Below, piece after piece: positions 1 through 8,462 of a DNA stretch of 64,000 nt. Position numbers and translations under genes: made by a program. Source of the DNA: Cupriavidus taiwanensis (GTDB taxonomy: Bacteria; Pseudomonadota; Gammaproteobacteria; Burkholderiales; Burkholderiaceae). The notes below the pieces were generated by a model. The model was not told where the DNA came from, did not search any database, and was given only the letters and a program-made list of their open reading frames with translations. The DNA is taken from contig NZ_LT977070.1 of assembly GCF_900250075.1 (NCBI RefSeq), positions 3,018,894 to 3,082,893 of the forward strand. The letters are read 5' to 3'. Positions within the stretch are counted from its first letter, which is position 1; each line of letters begins with the position of its first letter.

Positions 1-302
1 CTGGTATCGCCGGAAAACGCGAACGGCTCGCCAACGCCGGCCAGGCGATGGCTGAAGCTGCCGTCGTCCGCGCGCAGCGTCACGCCCGCGCCGTCGAGCA
101 GCACGATCTGGCGGTCGATGCCCGGGAACGCCGAGAACGGTCCATCGCTTTCGATATCGGCCACGCTCAGGCGCCAGACAAAGTCATCCATGCCCGCACC
201 CGGCGGCCACACCGCGATCTCGCGCGTGTTACCGCCGCCATTCTTCCAGCGCGTGGGCGCGATCTCGGCCAGCGCGAAGGATTCAATCAGCGCCGGGCTC
301 AT
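1..302 (-). CDS. hutD: HutD family protein, 3' end outside window
   Basis: Partial gene; about the first 100 residues are present and the C-terminus lies beyond position 1. The N-terminus carries the [11 protein letters not shown] segment typical of HutD, a small cupin-like protein found in histidine-utilisation operons. HutD is thought to limit or fine-tune hut expression rather than catalyse a step. Its ATG (302-300) overlaps the hutU stop codon in an ATGA arrangement, so the two are translationally coupled and belong to one operon. Further hut genes such as hutI or formiminoglutamate genes probably follow outside the window (inference). Confidence 0.9.
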   Translation of the reverse strand, partial: MSPALIESFALAEIAPTRWKNGGGNTREIAVWPPGAGMDDFVWRLSVADIESDGPFSAFPGIDRQIVLLDGAGVTLRADDGSFSHRLAGVGEPFAFSGDT

Positions 303-1999
303 ACGCCCTTCACCATCGGCAGGTCCAGGCCCTTCTCGTGCGCGCAGGCGATGGCAAGGTCATAGCCCGCATCCGCATGGCGCATCACGCCGGTGGCCGG
401 ATCGTTCCACAGCACGCGCTCGATGCGCTTTGCCGCCGCGTCGGTGCCGTCGCACACGATCACCACGCCGGAATGCTGAGAGAACCCCATGCCGACGCCA
501 CCACCGTGGTGCAGGCTGACCCAGGTGGCACCGCCGGCGGTATTCAGCAGCGCGTTCAGCAGCGGCCAGTCGGATACAGCGTCGGAACCGTCGCGCATCG
601 CCTCGGTCTCGCGGTTCGGCGACGCCACCGAGCCGCAGTCGAGGTGGTCGCGCCCGATCACCACCGGTGCCTTCAGTTCGCCCGACTTCACCATCTCGTT
701 GAAGGCCAGCCCGGCGCGATGGCGCTCGTCCAGACCCACCCAGCAGATCCGCGCCGGCAGGCCCTGGAAGGCAATGCGGTCGTGCGCCATGTCTAGCCAG
801 CGATGCAGGGCTTTGTCCTCGGGGAACAGCTCCTTCATCTTGGCGTCGGTCTTGTAGATATCCTCGGGATCGCCCGACAGCGCGACCCAGCGGAACGGCC
901 CCTTGCCGCGGCAGAACAGCGGACGGATATAGGCGGGCACGAAGCCCGGGAAATCGAAGGCGTTCTGCACGCCTTCGTCGAACGCGACCTGGCGGATGTT
1001 GTTGCCGTAGTCGACCGTCGGCACGCCCATCTTCTGGAAGTCGAGCATGGCCTGCACGTGCTTGACGATCGACGGGCGCGCGGCGGCTTCCACCGACTTG
1101 GGATCGCGCTTGCGTGCGTCTTCCCATTGCTCGACGGTCCAGCCTTGCGGCAGGTAGCCGTTGACCAGGTCGTGCGCGGAGGTCTGGTCGGTGACGATAT
1201 GCGGGCGCATGCCGCCGCCCTGCGCGCGCTTGGCCAGCTCCGGCACGATGTCGGCGGCGTTGCCGAGCAGGCCGACCGAGATCGCCTCCTTCTTTGCCGT
1301 GGCCTCGGCGATCATCGCCAGTGCTTCGTCGAGCGTGGTGGCCTTCTTGTCGAGGTAGCGAGTGCGAATGCGGAAGTCGATGCGCGATTCCTGGCATTCG
1401 ATCGCCAGCACGCACGCACCCGCGAGCACGCCCGCCAGCGGCTGCGCGCCGCCCATGCCGCCGAGGCCCGCAGTCAGGATCCACTTGCCCGACAGGTCGC
1501 CGTCGTAGTGCTGGCGGCCCGCTTCGACAAAGGTCTCGTAGGTGCCTTGCACGATGCCCTGGGTGCCGATGTAGATCCACGAGCCCGCGGTCATCTGGCC
1601 GTACATCATCAGGCCGGCGCGGTCCAGCTCATTGAACTTGTCCCATGTGGCCCAGTGCGGCACCAGGTTGGAGTTGGCGATCAGCACGCGCGGCGCGTCG
1701 GGATGCGTGCGGAACACGCCGACCGGCTTGCCCGACTGCACCAGCAGCGACTCGTCTTCACCTAGCCGGCGCAGGCTGTCCAGGATCGCGTCGAAGCATT
1801 CCCAGTTGCGCGCGGCCTTGCCGATGCCGCCGTACACCACCAGGTCCTGCGGACGCTCGGCCACGTCGGGGTCCAGGTTGTTCTGGATCATGCGGTAGGC
1901 GGCTTCGATCAGCCAGTTCTTGCAGTGCAGCTGGGTGCCTCGCGGCGCGCGGATCTCGCGCTGGCCGCGTTGCAGGGATTGGGATTCGGGAGCGTTCAT
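299..1999 (-). CDS. hutU: Urocanate hydratase
   Basis: Second enzyme of histidine degradation: converts urocanate to 4-imidazolone-5-propionate with tightly bound NAD+. At 566 residues it is slightly longer than the usual 550-560. Visible motifs are the Gly-rich NAD region GLGGMGGAQ (about 178-186), the urocanase signature [10 protein letters not shown] (411-420) with the active-site Cys at about 419, the DHLDCGS segment (about 451-457) and a C-terminal [11 protein letters not shown] stretch. It lies 75 nt downstream of hutH and overlaps hutD by 4 nt. A start at 1999 gives the family-typical N-terminus. No promoter is obvious in the hutH-hutU gap, so it is probably co-transcribed with hutH. 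Confidence 0.97.
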   Translation of the reverse strand: MNAPESQSLQRGQREIRAPRGTQLHCKNWLIEAAYRMIQNNLDPDVAERPQDLVVYGGIGKAARNWECFDAILDSLRRLGEDESLLVQSGKPVGVFRTHPDAPRVLIANSNLVPHWATWDKFNELDRAGLMMYGQMTAGSWIYIGTQGIVQGTYETFVEAGRQHYDGDLSGKWILTAGLGGMGGAQPLAGVLAGACVLAIECQESRIDFRIRTRYLDKKATTLDEALAMIAEATAKKEAISVGLLGNAADIVPELAKRAQGGGMRPHIVTDQTSAHDLVNGYLPQGWTVEQWEDARKRDPKSVEAAARPSIVKHVQAMLDFQKMGVPTVDYGNNIRQVAFDEGVQNAFDFPGFVPAYIRPLFCRGKGPFRWVALSGDPEDIYKTDAKMKELFPEDKALHRWLDMAHDRIAFQGLPARICWVGLDERHRAGLAFNEMVKSGELKAPVVIGRDHLDCGSVASPNRETEAMRDGSDAVSDWPLLNALLNTAGGATWVSLHHGGGVGMGFSQHSGVVIVCDGTDAAAKRIERVLWNDPATGVMRHADAGYDLAIACAHEKGLDLPMVKGV

Positions 2000-2074
2000 G
2001 TGTTGTTCTCCTTATGGGATGGCGCTGGTGGCGCGATCGGTTTCTGATGCGCTTGGTGCGTGACTGGGACCGGC

Positions 2075-3649
2075 TCAACCCGCGTTGGTCGGCAAAATTT
2101 CCCTCACCGCAGCAGGCCATCCCGCCCCCGCATCGCCCTGCACCACCCACTGCTTCATCGCCTCGATATCCGGCGCCAGATAGCGGTCGCCCTCGACAAA
2201 ATCCACCCGCGCACGGATACGTGCCAGCTCCTGTTCCACCAGCGGCGACGACTTCAGCGGGCGGTGGAACTCGATGCCCTGTGCCGCGGCCATGGCCTCG
2301 ATGCCGACCACCACCGCGGTGTTGGCCGCCATCTCGCCCAGCCGGCGCGCGCCGTAGGTGGCCATCGACACATGGTCTTCCTGGTTGGCCGAGGTCGGCA
2401 GGCTGTCCACGCTGGACGGATGCGCCAGCGACTTGTTCTCCGACGCCAGCGCGGCGGCCGTCACCTGCGCGATCATGAAGCCCGAGTTCAGGCCGCCATC
2501 GCGCACCAGGAACGGCGGCAGGCCGGACAGGCCGGTATCGAGCAGCAGCGCCAGCCGGCGCTCGGAAATCGCACCGATCTCGGCGATCGCCAGCGCAATG
2601 ATGTCGGCGGCAAAGGCCACCGGCTCGGCGTGGAAGTTGCCGCCGGAGACCACGTCGCCCTGCTCGGAAAACACCAGCGGGTTGTCCGACGCGGCATTGG
2701 CCTCGATCTGCAGGATGCGCGCGGCGTGCTGCAGGTTGTCCAGGCAAGCGCCCATCACCTGCGGCTGGCAGCGGATCGAATACGGGTCCTGCACGCGGCC
2801 GCAGGCCTTGTGCGAATCGACGATCTCGCTGCCATCGAGCATGGCGCGCACGGCGCCGGCCACGGCGATCTGGCCGGCCTGGCCGCGGGCTGCATGGATG
2901 CGGGCGTCGAACGGCTTGACCGAGCCCTTGATCGCCTCCAGCGACAGCGCGCCGGCGACCAGGCCCGCCGCGAACGCGTCCTCGGCGGCGAACAGGCCGG
3001 CCAGCGCCAGCGCGGTCGACACCTGGGTGCCATTGAGCAGCGCCAGGCCTTCCTTCGGGCCCAGTTCGAACGCCTTCAGGCCGGCATGGGCCAGGCCTTC
3101 GGCGGCCGGCACGCGCCTGCCGCCGACCATCACCTCGCCCACGCCGATCAGCGTGCACGACATATGCGCCAGCGGCGCCAGGTCGCCCGAGGCGCCGACC
3201 GAGCCCTTGGCCGGGATGCACGGCGTGACGCCGTGGTTGACCAGCGCCAGCAAGGCCTCGATCAGTTCCGGACGCACGCCGGAATGGCCGCGCGCCAGGC
3301 TGACCGCCTTGGTCGCCAGGATCAGCCGCACCGTGTCCTCGGCCAGGTCCGGGCCGGTGCCGACGCTGTGCGACAGCACCAGGTTGCGCTGCAGCTGCGC
3401 CAGCTTGTCGTTGGGGATGCGGGTCTGCGCCAGCTTGCCGAACCCGGTGTTGATGCCGTAGACCACGGCGTCGGCGTCGATGATGTCCTGCACCGTGGCC
3501 TGCGCGGCGCGCACGCCGGCCCAGGCGGAATCGGCCATGGCCAGGCGCACCTCGCCGCGGTAGACACGGCGCAGGTCGGCCAGGGTGACTTGGCCCGGCT
3601 GCAGGGTCAGCAGCGGATGGGAGGCTTGGTCATGTGGGCTGGCAGTCAT
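2075..3649 (-). CDS. hutH: Histidine ammonia-lyase
   Basis: First step of histidine catabolism: deaminates L-histidine to trans-urocanate. The 524-residue protein has the Ala-Ser-Gly triad that cyclises to the MIO electrophile (about residues 153-155, in [14 protein letters not shown]) and the conserved Tyr-containing segment [10 protein letters not shown] near residue 63. Length is normal for the family. The gene follows hutC by 63 nt, and that gap contains a HutC-like palindrome 10 nt before the start codon, so hutH may have its own urocanate-inducible promoter in addition to read-through from the transporter genes upstream. Confidence 0.97.
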   Translation of the reverse strand: MTASPHDQASHPLLTLQPGQVTLADLRRVYRGEVRLAMADSAWAGVRAAQATVQDIIDADAVVYGINTGFGKLAQTRIPNDKLAQLQRNLVLSHSVGTGPDLAEDTVRLILATKAVSLARGHSGVRPELIEALLALVNHGVTPCIPAKGSVGASGDLAPLAHMSCTLIGVGEVMVGGRRVPAAEGLAHAGLKAFELGPKEGLALLNGTQVSTALALAGLFAAEDAFAAGLVAGALSLEAIKGSVKPFDARIHAARGQAGQIAVAGAVRAMLDGSEIVDSHKACGRVQDPYSIRCQPQVMGACLDNLQHAARILQIEANAASDNPLVFSEQGDVVSGGNFHAEPVAFAADIIALAIAEIGAISERRLALLLDTGLSGLPPFLVRDGGLNSGFMIAQVTAAALASENKSLAHPSSVDSLPTSANQEDHVSMATYGARRLGEMAANTAVVVGIEAMAAAQGIEFHRPLKSSPLVEQELARIRARVDFVEGDRYLAPDIEAMKQWVVQGDAGAGWPAAVREILPTNAG

Positions 3650-3659
3650 TTGTATGTTC

Positions 3660-3671
3660 CTGTCTATACAG
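3660..3671. promoter_or_regulatory. Candidate HutC operator upstream of hutH
   Basis: The 12-mer CTGTCTATACAG fits the TGTA-N2-TACA type of site described for HutC in pseudomonads and enterics, with one mismatch in one half-site. It lies in the hutC-hutH gap, 10 nt upstream of the hutH ATG, where a bound repressor would block initiation or early elongation. The same 12-mer occurs in inverse orientation at 7355-7366. Assignment to HutC is inference from motif and position. Confidence 0.65.
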
Positions 3672-3712
3672 CTTAGGTAAAAATTTGAGGTAACAGGCGG
3701 ATTCTCGTGGAA

Positions 3713-4474
3713 TCAGCCGAAAGCGGGGTTGCCGTCGGCACGGAAGCGACTGCCGAGGCGATAGCGGTTGCCCGGATGCAGGCAGCGCACGAAAGTCACC
3801 GGCACGCCGTTGGTCCAGGTGCGGCGGGTCAGCATCAGGCAGGCCTGCGTGGGCGCCATTTCCAGCTGCGCGGCCTGCTCCGGCGTGGCGGCGATGGCGT
3901 CGACCACATGCTCGACCTGGTCGTAGGGCACGTGGCGCAGCAGGTATTCGCCGGGCTGGGTCTCGCGGAAATCCTGCGTGATGAAATCGGGCGCCACGCG
4001 CGGGTTGACGTAGCGGTCCTCCAGCTGCACCGGCACGCCGTCCTCGCGGTGCACGCACACGGAGTGGAACACCGACTCGCCGGTGCGCAGCTCCAGCGCC
4101 GCGGCCACCTCGATCGATGCCGAGACACGCTCCACCAGGATCACGTCGCAGGCGTAGTCGTGCCCGCGCATGCGGATCTCGTCCTGCAGGTTGACCACCG
4201 ACAGCAGCGTCGACTGCGGCTTGTGCTCGGCGACGAAGGTACCCACGCCGGCCACGCGCACTACCCGGCCCTGCTCCTGCAGTTCGCGCAGCGCCCGGTT
4301 GACGGTCATGCGCGAGACCCCGAAGCGGTTCACCAGCTCCTGCTCCGACGGCACCCGGTCGCCCGGCTGCCACGCGCCGCTCTGGATCTGGCGGGCGATG
4401 TACTCCTTCACCTGCTGGTAGAGCGCGGTGGGAGAGGCAGAAGCGGATGTCGGGGTACCGGCGGCGTGGTTCAT
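3713..4474 (-). CDS. hutC: GntR-family histidine utilisation repressor HutC
   Basis: A 253-residue transcription factor with an N-terminal GntR winged helix (about residues 20-85, containing PSEQELVNRFGVSRMTVNRAL) and a C-terminal UTRA effector domain (about 100-245), the HutC/FarR layout. HutC family repressors release DNA when they bind urocanate. The gene lies between the ABC transporter ATPase (6 nt upstream) and hutH (63 nt downstream), so it is inside the operon it presumably controls. Three matching palindromes (3660-3671, 7202-7211, 7355-7366) support an autoregulated circuit. The family assignment is firm; the operon-wide control is inferred. Confidence 0.93.
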   Translation of the reverse strand: MNHAAGTPTSASASPTALYQQVKEYIARQIQSGAWQPGDRVPSEQELVNRFGVSRMTVNRALRELQEQGRVVRVAGVGTFVAEHKPQSTLLSVVNLQDEIRMRGHDYACDVILVERVSASIEVAAALELRTGESVFHSVCVHREDGVPVQLEDRYVNPRVAPDFITQDFRETQPGEYLLRHVPYDQVEHVVDAIAATPEQAAQLEMAPTQACLMLTRRTWTNGVPVTFVRCLHPGNRYRLGSRFRADGNPAFG

Positions 4475-4480
4475 AAGGTC

Positions 4481-5260
4481 TTAGTGCTCGGCCGCGGCCA
4501 TGGCCTCGGCGCGGATTTCCTCGGTCAGCCGCGCCTTGAGCGCGGAGAACTCCGGCGTAGTCTTGATCGTGTAATGGCGCGGATGCGGAAAATCGACCGC
4601 GATCTCGCTCTTGATCCGACCCGGCCTGGCTGAAAACACCGCCACCCGGTTGGCCATGAAGATGGCCTCGTCGATATCGTGGGTCACGAATAATACCGTC
4701 TTGCGCGACGCCTCCCAGATGCCCAGCAGCAGCTCCTGCATCAGCACGCGGGTCTGGTTGTCGAGCGCGCCGAACGGTTCGTCGAGCAGCAGGATCTTGG
4801 GATCGTTGGCCAGCGCGCGCGCAATTGCGGTGCGCTGCTGCATGCCGCCGGACAGCTGCTTGGGAAAATGGTGCTCGAAGCCGCGCAGCCCCACGCGCTG
4901 GATGAAGAAGTCGCTGCGCTCCTTCTGCTCGGCCGCGCTCATGCCGCGCTCGCGCAGGCCGAAGCGCACGTTCTGCTCGATCGTCAGCCACGGGAACAGC
5001 GTGTACGACTGGAACACCATGCCGCGGTCCGCGCCGGGCGCGAACACCGGCTGGCCGTCGAGCAGCACGCGCCCGCTGGTCGGGGTATCCAGCCCCGCGA
5101 CGATGCGCAGCAGCGTGGACTTGCCGCAGCCCGACGGGCCCAGGATGGTGACGAAGTCGTTGTCGCGCACCTCGAAATCGACCGGCTGCAGCGCCAGGGT
5201 CTGGCCGCCGCGCGGGTTGGAGAAGGTCCGCGAGACCTGCTGGATGGACAGTGCGCTCAT
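4481..5260 (-). CDS. NitT/TauT-type ABC transporter ATPase in hut operon
   Basis: A 259-residue ATP-binding subunit of the nitrate/sulfonate/taurine type. It shows Walker A GPSGCGKST (41-49), a Q-loop in FQSYTLFPW (83-91), signature LSGGM (136-140), Walker B ILLLDEP (156-162) and an H-loop in VTHDIDEAI. The start MSALSIQQVSRTF at 5260 overlaps the permease stop by 4 nt (ATGA). The sequence stays open upstream in the same frame, but that stretch is permease coding in another frame. With the permease and receptor it forms a complete importer. The substrate is not shown by sequence; operon context suggests histidine, urocanate or a related imidazole compound. Confidence 0.93.
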   Translation of the reverse strand: MSALSIQQVSRTFSNPRGGQTLALQPVDFEVRDNDFVTILGPSGCGKSTLLRIVAGLDTPTSGRVLLDGQPVFAPGADRGMVFQSYTLFPWLTIEQNVRFGLRERGMSAAEQKERSDFFIQRVGLRGFEHHFPKQLSGGMQQRTAIARALANDPKILLLDEPFGALDNQTRVLMQELLLGIWEASRKTVLFVTHDIDEAIFMANRVAVFSARPGRIKSEIAVDFPHPRHYTIKTTPEFSALKARLTEEIRAEAMAAAEH

Positions 5261-6126
5261 TGGATCGAACTCCACGGGAACAGGCGCTGGTTGGCGCGCT
5301 TGAAGACAAGGTCCGAGACCAGGCCGATGCAGCCGATCACGATGATGCCGAAGATGATCTGCCCGGTATTGAGCAGCGCCTGGCTGTCGGTGATCATGTG
5401 CCCGATGCCCGACGACGAGCCGATCAGCTCGGCCACGATCACGTAGGTCCAGGCCCAGCCCAGCACCAGCCGCAGGATCTCGGCGATTTCCGGCGCCGCG
5501 CCCGGGATCAGCACGCGGCGCACGATGCCGGCACTGTTGGCGCCCAGCGTGTAGGCCGCCTCGACCAGGTCCTTGCGCGCGCCGCCGACCGCCACCGCCA
5601 CCATCAGCACGATCTGGAAGAACGAGCCGATGAAGATCACCAGCAGCTTCTGGGTCTCGCCGATGCCGGCCCACAGGATCAGCAGCGGGATGAAGGCCGA
5701 CGCGGGCAGGTAGCGGCAGAACGACACGAACGGCTCGAAGAACGCTTCGGCCGCCTTGTACGCGCCCATGAAGATGCCCAGCGGCACAGCGATCACAGCC
5801 GCCAGCACGAAGCCGCCGACCACCCGCCACACCGTCATGCCGATGTCGCCGATGAAGTTGTACTCGGTGAACAGGGTCATGCCCTCCCTGGCCATCGTCA
5901 GCGGATCGGCCAGGAACGTGCGCGGCACGAAGCCGCCCAGCGTCACCACGGCCCACACGCCGAAGAACAGCACGAAGAAGGACAGGCCCAGCATCCAGCG
6001 GGTGTTGGGCGCCACCGGCACCAGCGGTGCCAGCCACGGATGGCGCCGGCGCAGCGGCGCTTCCCCGCTAGCGGGGGCCGCCACGGCGGCAGCCGGGGCG
6101 GGTGAACCAATACGGGCTTGCGTCAT
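5257..6126 (-). CDS. NitT/TauT-type ABC transporter permease in hut operon
   Basis: A 289-residue inner-membrane permease of the SsuC/TauC/NrtB group. The N-terminal 40 residues are a Pro/Ala-rich cytoplasmic tail. After that come about six hydrophobic segments, starting with MLGLSFFVLFFGVWAVV. The cytoplasmic EAA-type loop with conserved Gly that contacts the ATPase appears around EAAYTLGANSAGIVRRVLIPG. It is 28 nt downstream of the receptor gene and overlaps the ATPase by 4 nt, so the three form one translational unit. Nothing in the permease itself identifies the substrate. Confidence 0.92.
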   Translation of the reverse strand: MTQARIGSPAPAAAVAAPASGEAPLRRRHPWLAPLVPVAPNTRWMLGLSFFVLFFGVWAVVTLGGFVPRTFLADPLTMAREGMTLFTEYNFIGDIGMTVWRVVGGFVLAAVIAVPLGIFMGAYKAAEAFFEPFVSFCRYLPASAFIPLLILWAGIGETQKLLVIFIGSFFQIVLMVAVAVGGARKDLVEAAYTLGANSAGIVRRVLIPGAAPEIAEILRLVLGWAWTYVIVAELIGSSSGIGHMITDSQALLNTGQIIFGIIVIGCIGLVSDLVFKRANQRLFPWSSIQ

Positions 6127-6154
6127 GACGTCACGCCTCCTGAAAGCTGCCGGG

Positions 6155-7123
6155 TTACTTGAGGAAACGCGCGTCGTACAGCTTGGTCACGTCGGGCACC
6201 TGGCGGATCACGCCGATGTCCAGCAGCACCGCGGCGGCTTCCTTGCTGAAGCTGGCGAGCTCGCCCTCGAAGAATTTCTTGTTGGCCTCGCGGTCCTGCC
6301 AGCGCAGGTAGGCCGACGACTTGGCGAACTGCTCGCCGGTCTGCTTGACCGCCGCGCCCATGATGTCGTTGGCCTTGGCCGGCTCCTTGCGGATCATCTC
6401 GAGCGCCTCGAAGTAGCTGTCGACCAGCGCCTGCGCGGCCTTGGGATTGTCCTTGAGCCACTTGGGGGCGCAGCCGAGCGTGTCGGTCACCATCGGATAG
6501 TCGAGCGTGGTGGCCAGGATCTTGCCCTTGTCCGGGTTCTGGCGCACCGTCGACAGATACGGCTCGTAAGTCATGGCGCCATCGTTCTGGCCCGCGACGA
6601 AGGCCTGCGCCGCCGCCTGCGGCGACAACGTGGTGGTCTTGACGTCCTTGAGCGACATGCCGTTCTTCTTGAGCATCCAGGCCAGGCCGAAGTACGGCGC
6701 GGTGCCCGGCGCATCGACGCCGATGGTCTTGCCCTTCAGGTCGGCAAAGCTCTTCACGTCGGCGCGCACGGCCAGGCCGTCGGCGCCGTAGGACTTGTCG
6801 AGCTGCACGATCTGGGTGATGGGCACGCCATTGGCATTCCAGGCCACGTGGGTTTCCACGGTGGTGGCCGCGCACTGGATCGCGCCGGAGGCCAGCGCCA
6901 GGTGGCGGTCCTTCTGCGGGATCATCTTGATCTCGACGTCGACGCCGTTCTTCTTGAAGATGCCGGCCTTGTCGGCCAGCGTCAGCGGCGCAAAACCGGT
7001 CCAGCCGCTCATGCCCAGCGTCACCGGCGTGTTCTGCGCCTGCGCCGCGCCGGCTGCCAGGGCCGCAGCCAGCACCGCCACCTGCCCTGCCACCCGACCG
7101 CGAAACCTGCTTGGATTCCTCAT
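6155..7123 (-). CDS. NitT/TauT-type ABC transporter substrate-binding protein
   Basis: Periplasmic receptor of the SsuA/NMT1 family, 322 residues from MRNPSRFRGR. The start at 7123 gives a standard Sec signal peptide (basic n-region, Ala/Val-rich core, cleavage after AAQAQ near residue 30). The in-frame start at 7162 would add 13 residues before the signal and is less likely. The mature part begins with the family-typical VTLGMSGWTGFAPLTLADKAGIF pattern (abridged here in function, not invented). It is the first gene of the hut operon, behind a promoter whose spacer is a HutC-like palindrome. This links it to histidine/urocanate uptake by regulation, but the ligand is inferred. Confidence 0.9.
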   Translation of the reverse strand: MRNPSRFRGRVAGQVAVLAAALAAGAAQAQNTPVTLGMSGWTGFAPLTLADKAGIFKKNGVDVEIKMIPQKDRHLALASGAIQCAATTVETHVAWNANGVPITQIVQLDKSYGADGLAVRADVKSFADLKGKTIGVDAPGTAPYFGLAWMLKKNGMSLKDVKTTTLSPQAAAQAFVAGQNDGAMTYEPYLSTVRQNPDKGKILATTLDYPMVTDTLGCAPKWLKDNPKAAQALVDSYFEALEMIRKEPAKANDIMGAAVKQTGEQFAKSSAYLRWQDREANKKFFEGELASFSKEAAAVLLDIGVIRQVPDVTKLYDARFLK

Positions 7124-7188
7124 CTGTACGCTCCTTTGGTGTGTCCGTCGACGGCAGGCCATGCGTGTGGCCGTGCTCGTTTTCGGGC

Positions 7189-7217
7189 ATTAAACAATGC
7201 CTGTATATACAAGTCAA
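7189..7217 (-). promoter_or_regulatory. Predicted hut operon promoter with HutC operator in the spacer
   Basis: Read on the minus strand: -35 TTGACT (7217-7212), 17-nt spacer, -10 TTTAAT (7194-7189), each one mismatch from the sigma70 consensus. The spacer contains the perfect palindrome TGTATATACA (7202-7211), an exact TGTA-N2-TACA HutC-type site. A bound repressor would exclude RNA polymerase, and urocanate would relieve it. The predicted transcript starts about 60 nt upstream of the receptor gene. The promoter and operator calls are by eye. Confidence 0.72.
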
Positions 7218-7354
7218 CGTAGGGCTTCCACCAAGCAACCAGGCGGATAATCGCCTTAAAAAGCGCATTCTGGCGCGGAACCCGCAACCAGGCGCTGCAC
7301 CGTCCTGGATCCGGCCGCAAGTGCCGGCACCAGTCAGGCGCGTGGAAAGTGTTG

Positions 7355-7366
7355 CTGTATAGACAG
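7355..7366. promoter_or_regulatory. Second upstream HutC-like palindrome
   Basis: CTGTATAGACAG is the exact reverse complement of the 12-mer in front of hutH (3660-3671). It sits about 145 bp upstream of the operator in the promoter spacer, inside the gap between the ABC receptor gene and the converging end of the upstream epimerase-like gene. It could be an auxiliary operator that supports looping or cooperative repression. The rest of the 7124-7430 gap shows no gene. Confidence 0.6.
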
Positions 7367-7394
7367 GATCGAGACGACGCTGTGGGGTAGCAAG

Positions 7395-7415
7395 CCTCGT
7401 GCCAGCGGCACGAGG
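7395..7415 (-). terminator. Hairpin after epimerase-like gene
   Basis: Stem CCTCGTGCC / GGCACGAGG of 9 bp with a 3-nt loop, 16 nt past the stop codon of the 7431-8453 gene. There is no T-run on the minus strand, so it may be a processed 3' end rather than a strong intrinsic terminator. Confidence 0.4.
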
Positions 7416-7430
7416 AGCCGGGTGGAGGTA

Positions 7431-8453
7431 TCAGGCGCCGAAGAAGTCGGCGACGGTGGGATAGCGCAGCCGCAGGCGCAGTTCGCGCTTGAGCCGCCGG
7501 TTGTCGAGCCGGCGCGACTCGCTCATGAAGCTCAGCAGGGTCTTGTCGATCACCTGCAGCGCCTCGCCGCGCGTGATGCGCGGCGGCCGCGGCAAACCGC
7601 GGCGCTCGGCCACGAGGTCGAAGTAGTCGGCCATGCGCAGCTCGGTATCGTCGCTGGCGTGGACAACGCGCTGCGGGCGGCCGCGGAACAGCGCCGCCAC
7701 CATGATGCGGGCGAGGTCGTCGGCATGGATGTGGCTGGTGTAGACGTCGTCCTGCGGCACCAGCGCCGGCGTGCCGCGCTTGAGCCGCGCGAGCGGCAGG
7801 CGATCCTCGGCGTAGATGCCGGGGATGCGCACCACGCTGGCGCGCCAGCCGGCGTCGCGGCCGAAGGCGCGCACCGCCTGCTCGGCGGCGACGCGGCGGC
7901 GCGCGCGGGCGGTCTGCGGCCGCACCGCATGGAATTCGGCCACGCGCGCGCCCTGGCGGTCGCCGTAGACGCCGGTAGTACTGGCGTAGACAAACGTAGC
8001 GCGGGGCCGGGGACGGTCGGGTAGAATGGCGGGCTCGCCGGGCAGCATGCCGGCAGCCGTCCTGGCGCGGCGCCCCGTAGTCCGGCGCCATGCCGTCCGG
8101 CGCAATGCGGCGAGCAGCGCACGCGTGCGCGGATCGCCTTCGCCCTGCCCGGGTGGCGGCGCCAGGTCCAGCACCCGCGTGGCCAGCCCGCGCAGCCGTG
8201 CCAGCGTGGCCGGCCGGTCCAGGTCCGCCACCAGCGGCACAGAGCCGGCGGCGCGCAGTTCGGCGCGGCGTGCCGGCTGCGAGGTCACGGCGAAGACACG
8301 CATGCGCGACGACAGGATTCGCAGGCAGCGCGTCCCCACATCCCCGCAGCCGACGATCAGCAGGCGCGGGCGGCCCAGCCGGCGCGATGGCGCCGGCAGT
8401 TGCGGCGGTTGTGAAAGGCGCGGGGCCTGCAGCTTCGACAGAATTTGGCTCAT
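7431..8453 (-). CDS. NAD-dependent epimerase/dehydratase-like protein (extended SDR)
   Basis: A 340-residue protein. After a Pro/Arg-rich N-terminus of about 28 residues comes a Rossmann start RLLIVGCGDVGTRCLRIL with GxGxxG-type glycines, and later the extended-SDR segment FVYASTTGVYGD, a close counterpart of the YeeZ/YwnB type nucleoside-diphosphate-sugar epimerase relatives. Substrate is unknown. The start MSQILSKLQ at 8453 was chosen because the same frame stays open a further 1.2 kb upstream through an antisense shadow. Its ATG is only 9 bp from the divergently read reductase ATG at 8463, so each gene's promoter must lie in the other's coding region. A central insert (about 110-145) is rich in Arg and Ala. 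Confidence 0.8.
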   Translation of the reverse strand: MSQILSKLQAPRLSQPPQLPAPSRRLGRPRLLIVGCGDVGTRCLRILSSRMRVFAVTSQPARRAELRAAGSVPLVADLDRPATLARLRGLATRVLDLAPPPGQGEGDPRTRALLAALRRTAWRRTTGRRARTAAGMLPGEPAILPDRPRPRATFVYASTTGVYGDRQGARVAEFHAVRPQTARARRRVAAEQAVRAFGRDAGWRASVVRIPGIYAEDRLPLARLKRGTPALVPQDDVYTSHIHADDLARIMVAALFRGRPQRVVHASDDTELRMADYFDLVAERRGLPRPPRITRGEALQVIDKTLLSFMSESRRLDNRRLKRELRLRLRYPTVADFFGA

Positions 8454-8462
8454 AGACCGATT

